Notes: generated by a model from the sequence alone, not told the origin. DNA of 64,000 nucleotides from Sinorhizobium terangae (GCF_009601505.1 NZ_WITC01000036.1:342127-406126), one strand, 5' to 3'. Positions 1-8,432 are shown, counted from the first letter of the stretch. Numbers and translations are program-made.

Positions 1-624
1 GGAGCCGAGGAGTTCGCGCAGACGGGTCGGATCCTGCAGTCCGGGCAACTGCACGAGGATGCGGTTCGAACCGATGCGCTGGATCAGCGGTTCGGCAACG
101 CCGACCTGGTCGACGCGGTTGCGGATGATCTCCAGGCTCTGCTCGACCGCCTTGGTCATGCGGTCGGCAAGCCCCGCCTCGGTGATCGCAAGCGTCACCA
201 CGTCGGCGTTTGTCGTCACCTCGACCTCAGGAGTCGCGCCACCGAAGCCGATCGTGCTGACGGGGGTCGCCAGTTCCTGCAGCTTCGGCAGCACCTTTTC
301 CCGATCGGCCGCGTCCGCGATGCTGACCGTCACGGCGTTGCCGCTGATGCGCGCCGACGAGGCGGAAACGCGTTCGCCGCGAAGAACCCGGCGGGTATCA
401 TCAAGAAGCGTATTGAGCCGCGCCTTCTGCAGGCCGGCCCCGTCGACCTCGAGAACGAGGTGCGAGCCACCCCTCAAATCAAGGCCGAGAGTCACCGGCT
501 TGAAGGGCAGGATCGATGTGAATTGCTCTCTCATGGCCTGCGGCAGAACGCTCGGCACCGCCGCGAGGCATCCGAATATTATGATCGCGACATAGGCGAG
601 GACCGCCCATCTGGATGTACGCAT
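1..624 (-). CDS. secD: Protein translocase subunit SecD (or fused SecDF), N-terminal part only
   Basis: The frame runs off the left edge, so only the first 208 residues are visible. SecD works with SecF beside the SecYEG channel and uses the proton gradient to help pull exported proteins across the inner membrane. Visible: one N-terminal membrane segment (about residues 7-28), the SecD signature LDLRGGSHL (48-56), and the conserved stretch reading NRVDQVGVAEPLIQRIG followed by the ILVQLPG motif of the first periplasmic domain. The ATG at 622-624 starts just before the membrane segment; the upstream ribosome site (GGAA) is weak. Whether secF is fused or separate cannot be told. The small exported protein upstream on the same strand may be cotranscribed. 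Confidence 0.93.
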   Translation of the reverse strand, partial: MRTSRWAVLAYVAIIIFGCLAAVPSVLPQAMREQFTSILPFKPVTLGLDLRGGSHLVLEVDGAGLQKARLNTLLDDTRRVLRGERVSASSARISGNAVTVSIADAADREKVLPKLQELATPVSTIGFGGATPEVEVTTNADVVTLAITEAGLADRMTKAVEQSLEIIRNRVDQVGVAEPLIQRIGSNRILVQLPGLQDPTRLRELLGS

Positions 625-738
625 GTGGAAATTCCATGAATGCCAGAACGCGCTCAACCAGCGGCGTCCGGGCCAGGTTTTCATCAAAACTCAAGCGAAG
701 CTGGAGATTGCCGGCTCCGCCAGACACTGAAGGATACT

Positions 739-1149
739 TTATGCCTGCGGTGGAGCGCGAATGCGTTCGCCGAAAAGCGCCACTCCTGCCGTGACGTCCG
801 CCCGCGCAGACGACGACGGTCGAGCGCTTTCGAGGGCAGGCAAGCTGGCGAGGGCAAGGGGAAGAACCGGCGGGAGATCGCCTCCGGCCGTCGATTTTCC
901 ATCCGCCCGCTCGCCGACGAAACGGAGATCGGGCAAGGTAACGGCCCTGGAGCCCTGCCGCACTGTCGGGCGGTCGGAAGAACCGGTGTCCGGCCCAGCG
1001 ACGTTGCCGGTCGACGCGCCTGCGGCGCGGCTGGAAACACTCTGCCCGACGGCAATGACCTGCATGGCAAAGGAGGCACAGAACAACCACAGCACGGCGA
1101 AGAGCCGGCTGGCCTGCATGCTCTTGCTGCCACCACCCAACAGGTCCAT
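739..1149 (-). CDS. Small exported protein of unknown function
   Basis: I do not recognise a family. The product is about 136 residues with a signal-peptide-like segment near its start (basic MQASR, then a hydrophobic run ending near AVGQSVSS), followed by a low-complexity region rich in Ala, Ser, Gly and Pro. Three starts are possible: GTG at 1158, ATG at 1149 and ATG at 1119. A purine-rich AAGGGA upstream fits 1149 best, but the signal peptide would begin neatly at 1119. It lies 114 bp ahead of secD on the same strand and could share its transcript. The composition-rich tail makes this a weak but plausible gene. Confidence 0.5.
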   Translation of the reverse strand: MDLLGGGSKSMQASRLFAVLWLFCASFAMQVIAVGQSVSSRAAGASTGNVAGPDTGSSDRPTVRQGSRAVTLPDLRFVGERADGKSTAGGDLPPVLPLALASLPALESARPSSSARADVTAGVALFGERIRAPPQA

Positions 1150-1307
1150 CGAGGACACTATCCCTTTTTCTCGACCGGGACACCGGCGAGACGAAATTCA
1201 GCCCGACTGCTTCAGCCTAGCGAAAGAACATGGCCGGATTCGAGCGTGCGCGCCCTTAACACCATTCCGGGGCGGAAAAGTCAAATCCGGCTCGGTTCGT
1301 CGCCTTG

Positions 1308-2921
1308 TCAGGCGGTGACGCCGACGGTCTTTGACTGGTGGATTTCAATCAGCGAAGGACCTGACCGCGCAGCGGCCTCAGAGAGCGCGCGCGGCAGATC
1401 GCGGACATCGGCCAGCCGCTCCGCCGGGACGCCATAGGCCCCGGCGGTCATGAGAAAGTCCGGAGCAGAGGGCTTCACGCCTTCCGGGGTGATACCGGAG
1501 CCGACCATGTAGGACTCGATTTCCTGATAGCCGTCATTGTTCCAGACGAGGAAGATCACCCTCGCCGCGGCATCGACCGCCGAGCCGATCTCGGCCAGCG
1601 AAAACTGGAAGCCGCCGTCGCCGACGAGGCAGACGACAGGCTTGCCGCGATCCGCCACGGCCGCGCCGACCGCCGCCGGTGGTGCATAACCCAGCGCCCC
1701 GTAACCGGTCGCCGAATTGAACCAACTCCGTTGCCGCGGCGCATCGCAATAGAGGTTGCCGGCGTAGACGGCCTGCGTGGAATCCCCGACGATCGTGCAA
1801 TCCGAAAGCACCCGATAGATCATGTCGATCACGGCCACTTCCGCACACATCTTGGCGGACAATTCCTTCAGCGCCGCCTTGCGAGCCATTTCCGCACGCT
1901 CCGCGCCGTCCTTTACACCCACATGGCCGGGCAGAAAGCCCAGGATGCCCGCCGTCGCCATCTTCGCGCCCGACAGAATGGAAAGTGCTGCCTGCGGCCC
2001 GCGGGCAAGCTGCGCGGCATCGATGTCGGTGCGGATCAGATTGCGGAGTTCTGGAAAGCCGCCATCGGCGTAGAGATCGTAGTCCGTTTGACCCATCTCC
2101 GTGCCAAGCGCCAGGACCAGATCCGCCGCGCGCAGCAGGGCGCGCACGGCCTTGAGGCTCGGGCTCGCCGGCACCCGTAAGGGGTGGCCCGCAAGCATGC
2201 CGCGCGCGTTGACGGTCGTGACCACCGGCGCGCCGATCTGCTCGGCGAGTTGCCTGACTACCGCTTCCGCCGTCAGCGCACCGCCCCCGCAGAGAATCAC
2301 CGGACGCGCGGCGTCGGCGCACAGGATCGCTGCCTTCTGCAAGGTTTCACTATCGGAGCGCGGGCGGGTTGCCGCGGCAGGCATCGCCGGCTTGCTCTCG
2401 ATCCGCAGAGCCATAACGTCGGTCGGAATCTCGATGTGCACCGGCCCGGGCCGGCCGGAAAGCAAAACCGCAAAGGCCCGGTCCACCACAAGCGGCAAAT
2501 CGGTGGGGTTGAGCAGCGTGTGGGAATAAAGCGCCAGCGTCTTCATCATCCCGTGCTGGTCGGGCAATTCATGCAGCAGGCCGCGGCCGTGGCCGAGCGA
2601 ATCGCGACGGTTGACGCCGGAAATGACCAGCATCGGGATCGAATCCTGGCGAGCCTGGGCCATCGCCGTAATCGTGTTGGTAAGGCCAGGGCCGGTGATG
2701 ACCAGCGCCACACCAGGCTTGCCGCTGACGCGGGCATAGCCGTCGGCCATGAAGCCCGCGCCCTGCTCATGCCTCGGCGTGACATGGCGGATCTTCGATG
2801 AGGCAAGGCCGCGATAGAGCTCGACCGTGTGTACGCCGGGAATGCCAAAAACGACTTCGACGCCGTTTGCCTCGAGGAGATCGACAAGGACCTCGCCTAC
2901 GGTTTTCATTTCAGCGGTCAT
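1308..2921 (-). CDS. ThDP-dependent decarboxylase, probably AruI-like (2-ketoarginine decarboxylase)
   Basis: A 537-residue thiamine-diphosphate enzyme of the acetolactate synthase/decarboxylase superfamily. The ThDP-activating Glu is E52 in RHEQGAGFMADGYAR, and the ThDP/metal motif GDGG...NN spans about 434-463. It would often be labelled acetolactate synthase large subunit, but no small subunit is next to it and its N terminus (VEVVFGIPGVHTVELYRGL) closely matches what I recall of Pseudomonas AruI, 5-guanidino-2-oxopentanoate decarboxylase. The ATG overlaps the stop of the upstream aminotransferase gene (ATGA), implying translational coupling; longer frames reaching upstream lie inside that gene and are rejected. 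AruI releases CO2 from the 2-oxo acid made by transamination of arginine, giving 4-guanidinobutanal. The substrate here is inferred from context. Confidence 0.8.
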   Translation of the reverse strand: MTAEMKTVGEVLVDLLEANGVEVVFGIPGVHTVELYRGLASSKIRHVTPRHEQGAGFMADGYARVSGKPGVALVITGPGLTNTITAMAQARQDSIPMLVISGVNRRDSLGHGRGLLHELPDQHGMMKTLALYSHTLLNPTDLPLVVDRAFAVLLSGRPGPVHIEIPTDVMALRIESKPAMPAAATRPRSDSETLQKAAILCADAARPVILCGGGALTAEAVVRQLAEQIGAPVVTTVNARGMLAGHPLRVPASPSLKAVRALLRAADLVLALGTEMGQTDYDLYADGGFPELRNLIRTDIDAAQLARGPQAALSILSGAKMATAGILGFLPGHVGVKDGAERAEMARKAALKELSAKMCAEVAVIDMIYRVLSDCTIVGDSTQAVYAGNLYCDAPRQRSWFNSATGYGALGYAPPAAVGAAVADRGKPVVCLVGDGGFQFSLAEIGSAVDAAARVIFLVWNNDGYQEIESYMVGSGITPEGVKPSAPDFLMTAGAYGVPAERLADVRDLPRALSEAAARSGPSLIEIHQSKTVGVTA

Positions 2922-4108
2922 GCGCGGCGCTCCCTGCGGGCGGTCAGGCGCTCCGCCAGGGAGCTGATGCGCTGGCATGCTTCGTCGATATCGACATCGG
3001 GCACGGTGAGGCTCACGCGCAGGAAATTCTGCGCTTCCTCGCCGAAGGAAGAGCCCGGCATCACCGCCACGCCTTCCTCTTCGAGCAGCGCCCATGCGAA
3101 GGCCTCGCCAGAGAAACCCGTACCAGAGACGTCGATCAGCGTGAACATGCCCGCTTCCGGCGGCAGGACAAAGACGCCCGGCGCATCGGCAAGGCCGTCA
3201 ACGATGCGCCGGGCGCGCCGCTTGTAGGCTTCACGCATCTTTTTCGCCGTGTCGATCTCGTGCGTCAGCGCATAAGCCGTCATGTCGGCGATGAAGGGCT
3301 GCACGCCGAAAAGCATGGTTTCGGAGATCGGCAGCAGACGATTGGTGAATTCGACAGGACCGACCGCCCAGCCGCTTCGGAAGCCGGGTGCGGCATGCGA
3401 CTTGGAAATCGACGAGACGACCACGGTGCGCTCGGCAAGATCAGGATTGTCGAAGGGCGACGCGAACGCGGCATCGAAGACCAGTTCCTCATAGACTTCG
3501 TCGCAGACGATCCAGAGGTCGTGGCGACGGGCGACTTCGCCGATCGCGGCAATCTCGGCGGCGGTCAGCACCGCACCGGTCGGATTGTGCGGTGTGTTGA
3601 GGAGCAGCACGCGGCATTCCGGCGTGATGGCCTTTTCCAGGTCCTCCGCCCGCATATGGAAACCGAACTCGGGTTTCAGTGGGACGAGGACATAGTGGGC
3701 GCCGGTGGACCGGATGACGCCTTCATAGGTCGCATAGAGCGGATCGCCGACGAGCACGGCGTCGCCGGTCTCGACGAGGCCCAGCATGACGGCAAAGAGC
3801 GCCGTCTGCGTGCCCGGAAAGCACAGAACGTTTTCCGCGGTCACATCGGCCCGGCGCCGCCGGTATTTCTCCGCAAGAGCAGCGACGACGGACGGTTCGC
3901 CGCGCCCGTTCGAGTAGCGGTACCGCCCTGCATTCATGGCACGCTGGCATTCGTCAAGCAGTGAGCGGTCGGGCGGCAGATCCGGCTCACCGATCGTCAG
4001 CTCGATGATATCGGCCCCTTCCGCCTTCAGCTGGCGCGCGCGGATGTGCAGCGTCCATTTGCCGGAACCGAGATCGGCGAGACGTGAGGTGATCGACGCG
4101 TAGCGCAA
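2918..4108 (-). CDS. PLP-dependent class I/II aminotransferase, AruH-like
   Basis: A 396-residue fold-type I aminotransferase. The PLP lysine is K236 in SISKSHAAPGFRSGW, the phosphate/ring contacts include N175 in NPTG and D203 in CDEVYEEL, and a C-terminal Arg in FLRVSL should bind the substrate carboxylate. The opening residues MRYASITSRLADLGSGKW and the general layout resemble arginine:pyruvate transaminase AruH as I remember it, which in Pseudomonas is encoded beside aruI. The gene sits between a TetR gene (28-bp gap) and the ThDP decarboxylase (4-nt overlap), so all three are probably one transcript. The likely reaction moves the amino group of arginine or a related basic amino acid to pyruvate; another basic or opine-type substrate is possible. 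Confidence 0.8.
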   Translation of the reverse strand: MRYASITSRLADLGSGKWTLHIRARQLKAEGADIIELTIGEPDLPPDRSLLDECQRAMNAGRYRYSNGRGEPSVVAALAEKYRRRRADVTAENVLCFPGTQTALFAVMLGLVETGDAVLVGDPLYATYEGVIRSTGAHYVLVPLKPEFGFHMRAEDLEKAITPECRVLLLNTPHNPTGAVLTAAEIAAIGEVARRHDLWIVCDEVYEELVFDAAFASPFDNPDLAERTVVVSSISKSHAAPGFRSGWAVGPVEFTNRLLPISETMLFGVQPFIADMTAYALTHEIDTAKKMREAYKRRARRIVDGLADAPGVFVLPPEAGMFTLIDVSGTGFSGEAFAWALLEEEGVAVMPGSSFGEEAQNFLRVSLTVPDVDIDEACQRISSLAERLTARRERRA

Positions 4109-4136
4109 ATGTTTGCTCCGTTTTTCGAATTTCGAT

Positions 4137-4778
4137 TTAATTTTCGATCGGCAGGCCGAGCACGGCCTCGACCGACGCCATGGCGATGCTGACCAGCTCG
4201 CCGTCGCGAAAGAGGTCGCCGGCCAGGCAGCCTTCGACCCAGAGCCCGTCTACCAGGCCGTTGATCGCAATCGCATAGCGGCGGCACGCTTCCTCGCTTG
4301 CGGGCCGACCCTTGGCGGCGAGGAACTCGCTCAGCAGTTCCTGCAAGGTGTTGCGGAAGGCGAGATATCCTTCGCGGTGAATCTCGGCGAGGATCGGATC
4401 GACCCGCACCTGGCTGATGAAGGCTGCCCAGAGCGAGACGCTGCGGCTATCGGCAACCGGCTCCGTGAAGTTGACCGCGATAAACTCTCTCAACCGCGTC
4501 GCAGGATCGCCTTCGACGTTCTGTGCCTTCTCTGTGAGAGAAGCGATGACGGCACGGTAGGCCTCCGCGACCATCTGGTCCTTGGATTCAAAATAATGGC
4601 GGACGAGCCCCGCGGTGACGCCGGCCCGGATCGCGATCTGCCGGACCGTCGCGCCTTTCAAACCGAATTCAGCGATACAATCGAGCGTCGCCTCGATCAG
4701 TTCCTGTCGCCGCTCGCCCTCGGGGGCGCGATGAAATGTGCGACGCGTCACTGCAGCCTCCGATACGCAGCGCCGCAA
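4137..4778 (-). CDS. TetR/AcrR family transcriptional regulator (BetI-like)
   Basis: A 213-residue one-component regulator. Residues about 24-70 form the TetR helix-turn-helix (ATVRQIAIRAGVTAGLVRHYF), and the remainder is a helical ligand/dimer domain of the BetI-like type (VSLWAAFISQ). It is first in the minus-strand unit with the aminotransferase and decarboxylase, and divergent from the ABC transporter genes, so it probably represses both arms through the shared 247-bp gap and responds to the transported substrate or a breakdown product. The ligand cannot be read from the sequence. The N terminus is slightly long, and a start a few codons downstream is possible. Confidence 0.85.
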   Translation of the reverse strand: MRRCVSEAAVTRRTFHRAPEGERRQELIEATLDCIAEFGLKGATVRQIAIRAGVTAGLVRHYFESKDQMVAEAYRAVIASLTEKAQNVEGDPATRLREFIAVNFTEPVADSRSVSLWAAFISQVRVDPILAEIHREGYLAFRNTLQELLSEFLAAKGRPASEEACRRYAIAINGLVDGLWVEGCLAGDLFRDGELVSIAMASVEAVLGLPIEN

Positions 4779-4875
4779 AACCAGATCGTCATTGTCAGCG
4801 AACCGGATAGGCTCATGCGTTGCTCCTGCGGTGATGCTCGTTCAGACAGCACGGCCAAAAAAACCGTGATGAAGT

Positions 4876-4895
4876 TATTATACGCTTGAATAATA
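4876..4895. promoter_or_regulatory. Candidate TetR operator in the divergent promoter region
   Basis: An inverted repeat with arms TATTAT and ATAATA and an 8-nt spacer, in an AT-rich patch of the gap between the TetR gene and the ABC transporter operon. Size and placement fit a TetR-type operator controlling both directions, but short AT-rich dyads also occur in -10 regions by chance. Confidence 0.3.
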
Positions 4896-5025
4896 TCGGC
4901 ACAAGTGCAACATTCCCCTCAATGAAACAGCGTGACAAGCCGAAGATGCTGCACGAGAGAACGACCAGGGGAACTGTTTTCATGCCTTCACGGAACGCTC
5001 TTCGAGCCACGGGAGTGGCGCGTCG

Positions 5026-5799
5026 ATGACGAGTACGGCCCAGGCAATCGCAGTCACTGACCTGCACAAGCGTTTCGGGCCATTGGAAGTGCTGAAAGGT
5101 GTGTCGCTTACGGCTCGACAGGGCGACGTCATCGCGATCATCGGCGGCAGCGGCTCGGGCAAGTCCACCCTCCTTCGCTGCATCAACATGCTGGAATTGC
5201 CGTCGGCCGGACGCGTCAGCGTTCACGGTGAGGAAATCCGGATGAAGCCCGATGGTCATGGCGGGCTGATGCCCGCCGATCGCAAGCAAGTGCAGCGCAT
5301 CCGCACCCAGCTCGGCATGGTCTTCCAGAGCTTCAACCTCTGGCAACACATGACCATTCTTCAAAACGTCATCGAAGTGCCGGTGCATGTGCTCGGCAAA
5401 TCCAAGGCCGAGGCGATCGAGACAGCCGAAACATTGCTGCGCAGGGTCGGACTTTACGAGAAGCGCGACGCCTATCCGGCCTTCCTTTCCGGCGGCCAGC
5501 AGCAACGCGCAGCGATCGCCCGTGCGCTGGCGATCCAGCCGCTGGTGATGCTCCTCGACGAACCGACCTCGGCCCTCGATCCGGAGCTTGTCGGCGAAGT
5601 CCTCTCCGTCATCGGCGATCTCGCGCACGAGAAGCGCACGATGATCCTCGTCACGCACGAGATGAAGTTCGCCCGCGACGTCGCCAACCACATCGTCTTC
5701 CTGCACAACGGCGTCATCGAAGAACAGGGGCCGCCCGAGGCAATCTTCGGCGCGCCGAGATCCGAGAGGCTCAAGAGGTTCATCAGCTCCATTCACTGA
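5026..5799 (+). CDS. Polar amino-acid ABC transporter ATP-binding protein
   Basis: The 257-residue ATPase of a HisP/GlnQ/OccP-type importer for polar or basic amino acids. Walker A GGSGSGKST is at 40-48, the Q-loop Gln near 101, the signature LSGGQ at 154-158, Walker B VMLLDEP at 174-180, and a switch His follows in LVTHEMKF. The ATG is preceded by GGGAG ten bases upstream. It is the first gene of the plus-strand unit, with the binding protein 36 bp downstream. It powers import by the two permeases encoded further along. Confidence 0.95.
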   Translation: MTSTAQAIAVTDLHKRFGPLEVLKGVSLTARQGDVIAIIGGSGSGKSTLLRCINMLELPSAGRVSVHGEEIRMKPDGHGGLMPADRKQVQRIRTQLGMVFQSFNLWQHMTILQNVIEVPVHVLGKSKAEAIETAETLLRRVGLYEKRDAYPAFLSGGQQQRAAIARALAIQPLVMLLDEPTSALDPELVGEVLSVIGDLAHEKRTMILVTHEMKFARDVANHIVFLHNGVIEEQGPPEAIFGAPRSERLKRFISSIH

Positions 5800-5835
5800 A
5801 TTCCGCAATGCTCAACAACCAAAAAAGGGAACAGC

Positions 5836-6618
5836 ATGAAGAAGACATTGAAACTCCTGGCGGTAGCGGCCGCATTGTCGATCACCGGCGCCGTCGCGGC
5901 GCAGGCGGAAACGGTCAAGGTCGGCTTTGCCGCCGAGCCCTACCCGCCCTTTACCTCGCCTGACGCCAACGGCAATTGGGAAGGCTGGGAAGTCGAGTTC
6001 ATGAAGGCGATCTGCGCCGAGGCGAAACTCGACTGCGTGATCACGCCGGTCGCGTGGGACGGCATCATCCCGGCGCTGACCTCCAAGAAGATCGACATGA
6101 TCATCGGTTCGATGTCGATCACGGAAGAGCGCCTGAAGACGATCGATTTCTCCGACAAATACTACAACACGCCGACCGGCATCATCGGCACCAAGGGCGA
6201 GGACATCAAGCCGACGCCGGAAGGCCTTTCGGGCAAGACGCTCGGCGTGCAGGTTTCGACCGTGCATCAGGCCTATGCGACCAAGCATTTCGCCCCGGCC
6301 GGCGTGGAGGTCAAGGAATACCAGACGCAGGACGAGGCAAACCAGGATCTGGCCGCCGGCCGTGTCGACGCGGTGCAGGCGGATGCGATCGCACTCGACG
6401 CCTTCCTGAAGAGCGACCAGGGCAATGAATGCTGCGACTACAAGGGTGATGTCGCCCAGGATCTCGCCGTCCTCGGCCCGGGGGTCGGTGTCGGCCTGCG
6501 CAAAGGCGAAGCCGAGCTCAAGGAAAAGATCAACGCGGCGATCAAGGCGATCCGCGCGAACGGCACCTACGATACCTTCTCGAAGAAGTATTTCGACTTC
6601 GACATCTATGGCGGCTAA
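5836..6618 (+). CDS. Periplasmic substrate-binding protein, lysine/arginine/ornithine or opine type
   Basis: A 260-residue family 3 solute-binding protein. The signal peptide is residues 1-24, with probable cleavage after AAQA. The mature start VKVGFAAEPYPPFTSPDANGN and the later GSMSITEERLKTIDFSDKYY are the classic basic amino acid/opine binding signatures. A strong site AGGGAACAGC precedes the ATG. The protein captures ligand in the periplasm and delivers it to the two permeases. Together with the AruH/AruI-like enzymes opposite, arginine or an arginine conjugate is a reasonable guess. A large stem-loop follows the stop codon. Confidence 0.93.
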   Translation: MKKTLKLLAVAAALSITGAVAAQAETVKVGFAAEPYPPFTSPDANGNWEGWEVEFMKAICAEAKLDCVITPVAWDGIIPALTSKKIDMIIGSMSITEERLKTIDFSDKYYNTPTGIIGTKGEDIKPTPEGLSGKTLGVQVSTVHQAYATKHFAPAGVEVKEYQTQDEANQDLAAGRVDAVQADAIALDAFLKSDQGNECCDYKGDVAQDLAVLGPGVGVGLRKGEAELKEKINAAIKAIRANGTYDTFSKKYFDFDIYGG

Positions 6619-6658
6619 GCGTCTCGGCCGGCAGTCCCGCTGCTGCCGGCCGACGCTT
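6617..6658 (+). promoter_or_regulatory. Intercistronic stem-loop after the binding-protein gene
   Basis: The stop codon is followed at once by a long hairpin. The 5' arm AAGCG plus TCGGCCGGCAG pairs with the 3' arm CTGCCGGCCGACGCTT, about 16 bp with a 2-nt bulge. No clean U-run follows, so it is more likely an mRNA-stabilising or partial-termination element. Such elements commonly keep binding-protein mRNA more abundant than the downstream permease mRNA. Confidence 0.6.
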
Positions 6659-6770
6659 TATAGCGCTGCGCACCCATTCGGAGCGCATGGTCGCTGTAAC
6701 ACCTTGATTGGCTGCATCTCTCCGGCTCGGCTCCGAGCTGGGGGCTATGCAGAAGGAGCATGAAGTCGCC

Positions 6771-7496
6771 ATGGCTGCGGATTCCATCATCAACTGGAGC
6801 CTGCTTTCGCTCTCGGCGCCCGGCTGGGGCGGCGTATTGCTGCAAGGCTTTCTCCATTCGATTCAGATCGCGGTCGGCGGCTACGCGCTTGGCCTCCTGC
6901 TCGGCGTCGGCGGTGCCTTCGGCAAGCTCTATGGCGGGCCGGTAACGCGCGATCTTCTCGAATGCTACACCACCATCGTCCGGGCGGTGCCTGAGCTCGT
7001 TCTCATTCTCCTCCTCTACTATGCCGGGACCGACCTCTTGAACCAGCTTCTCGGCGCCGTCGGCTTCGAGGCGGTGGACATCAGCGGCCTGATGGCCGGC
7101 ATCTTCGTCATTGGCGTCGTTCAGGGGGCGTATTCGACCGAAGTGTTGCGCGGGGCGATCAAGGCCGTACCCGCCGGCCAGATCGAGGCGGCGCGCGCCT
7201 ATGGCATGTCGCCCGGAAAGGTCCTGCGGCGTGTCACCCTGCCTGCCATGCTGCCCTATGCCATCCCCGGCCTTGCCAATCTCTGGCTGATCGCCACGAA
7301 GGACACCGCCCTGCTCGCCGTCGTCGGCTTCAGCGAGCTGACGCTGGCAACCCGCCAGGCGGCCGGCGCAACCAAGGCCTATCTGCTTTTCTTCTGCGCG
7401 GCCGGCGCGCTCTATCTCGCGCTGACGCTCGTTTCCAACGTCTTCATCGGCGCGTTGGAAAGGCATGCCAGGCGCGGTTTCGTGGAGCAGCGATGA
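6771..7496 (+). CDS. Polar amino-acid ABC transporter permease (HisQ/OccQ type)
   Basis: A 241-residue inner-membrane permease of the HisMQ family, with about five membrane helices and the cytoplasmic EAA loop (GAIKAVPAGQIEAARAYGMS) that docks on the ATPase. In-frame starts also exist at 6708 (TTG) and 6747 (ATG). I chose the ATG at 6771 because the membrane domain starts soon after it and AAGGAG lies 12 bases upstream. The 3' end overlaps the second permease by ATGA. The two permeases should form a heterodimeric channel. Confidence 0.9.
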   Translation: MAADSIINWSLLSLSAPGWGGVLLQGFLHSIQIAVGGYALGLLLGVGGAFGKLYGGPVTRDLLECYTTIVRAVPELVLILLLYYAGTDLLNQLLGAVGFEAVDISGLMAGIFVIGVVQGAYSTEVLRGAIKAVPAGQIEAARAYGMSPGKVLRRVTLPAMLPYAIPGLANLWLIATKDTALLAVVGFSELTLATRQAAGATKAYLLFFCAAGALYLALTLVSNVFIGALERHARRGFVEQR

Positions 7497-8431
7497 CCAA
7501 CGAAACAACCCACGCGCTCGATCACGCTGATTTTGGATTGAATCAATCCAAAATCACAAATGTGATCGATTCTAATAAGTTGGAGCGGGATGCGGGCGGA
7601 AAACCGCTTCACACTTTTCCTCATCCCGCTCTGGGCTTCACCCCCGAGGACCTGCCGAAGGGCGAGAGCTTCCTCAAACCGCATCGTATCGTGCTCATCC
7701 TCTTCGCCGCCGCACTCATAGTCGCCGTCGCAATCCTCATGCGCTGGGATTGGCTGCCGCGCTACCTGCCGAGGCTCGGCTCCGGCATCCTTGTCAGCAT
7801 GGTGATGCTGTTCGCCACCTCGATTCTCGGTTTCCTGTTTGCCGTGCCGCTGGGTCTCGTCCAGGTCACCGGCCCCTGGTATCTCAAGGGCCTTGCCCGG
7901 ATCTTCTGTACGGTCATCCGCGGGACGCCGCTGCTCCTGCAACTGTGGCTGCTCTATTACGGGCTCGGCTCGCTGTTTCCGCAATTCCCGGCGATTCGCC
8001 ACTCGTTTCTCTGGCCGTATCTGCGCGAAGCCTGGCCGTATGGCGTCGCCGCACTCACCATCTCCTTCGCCGCCTACGAGGGCGAAGTGATGCGCGGCGC
8101 CTTTGCCGGCGTGCCCGCGGGCGAGCTGGAGGCGGCGCGAGCCTATGGCATGAGCCGCTGGACGATATTCCGGCGGATCTGGCTGCCGCGTGCGATTCAC
8201 CGCGCGCTTCCGACACTCAACGGCGAAACCGTATTGCAGCTCAAGTCGACGCCGCTGGTCGCGACGATCACCGTCGTCGATGTCTACGCGGTCATCTCGA
8301 AGGTACGGCAGGAAACCTATCTCACCTACGAACCGCTGCTGCTGCTTGCTCTGATCTATCTGTGCCTTACGGGCATTCTGGTGATCGCCTTCCGCTATTT
8401 CGAAAACCGCATACCGACTCGTGGTGCCTGA
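7493..8431 (+). CDS. Polar amino-acid ABC transporter permease (HisM/OccM type) with a repeat-derived N-terminal extension
   Basis: A 312-residue permease. Membrane helices begin near residue 65 (RIVLILFAAALIVAVAILM), and the EAA loop is in MRGAFAGVPAGELEAARAYG. It is translationally coupled to the first permease. Residues about 10-47 are encoded by a copy of the family A palindromic repeat found elsewhere in the window outside genes. The repeat is read through in frame without a stop and makes a hydrophilic cytoplasmic extension. This explains why the protein is about 70 residues longer than its partner. The core permease fold appears intact. Confidence 0.9.
   Translation: MTNETTHALDHADFGLNQSKITNVIDSNKLERDAGGKPLHTFPHPALGFTPEDLPKGESFLKPHRIVLILFAAALIVAVAILMRWDWLPRYLPRLGSGILVSMVMLFATSILGFLFAVPLGLVQVTGPWYLKGLARIFCTVIRGTPLLLQLWLLYYGLGSLFPQFPAIRHSFLWPYLREAWPYGVAALTISFAAYEGEVMRGAFAGVPAGELEAARAYGMSRWTIFRRIWLPRAIHRALPTLNGETVLQLKSTPLVATITVVDVYAVISKVRQETYLTYEPLLLLALIYLCLTGILVIAFRYFENRIPTRGA
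7520..7634 (+). repeat. Family A two-hairpin repeat inside a coding sequence
   Basis: About 115 bp with two dyads: TTTTGGATT/AATCCAAAA around GAATC, and AGCGGGATG/CATCCCGCT around an internal GC-rich hairpin. The same order and much of the same sequence (TAATAAGTT, GAGCGGGATGCGGGC, TTTTCCTCATCCCGCT) recur in non-coding DNA at 14093-14200. The layout of two large palindromes resembles RIME elements of Rhizobiaceae. Here the whole element is part of the permease reading frame. Confidence 0.85.
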
Positions 8432-8432
8432 C

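Noticed and set aside
479-1183. A longer minus-strand frame covering the secD start and the small exported protein
   Set aside because: It overlaps the well-supported secD start in another frame and has low-complexity Arg-rich sequence with no signal or domain.
1308-2921. Assignment as acetolactate synthase large subunit (ilvB)
   Set aside because: No ilvN-type small subunit nearby, operon context with an aminotransferase, and an N terminus closer to AruI; kept only as an alternative.
6708-6770. Upstream starts (TTG 6708, ATG 6747) for the first permease
   Set aside because: They add a segment with no family match, and the ATG at 6771 lies nearer the first membrane helix with an AAGGAG upstream.
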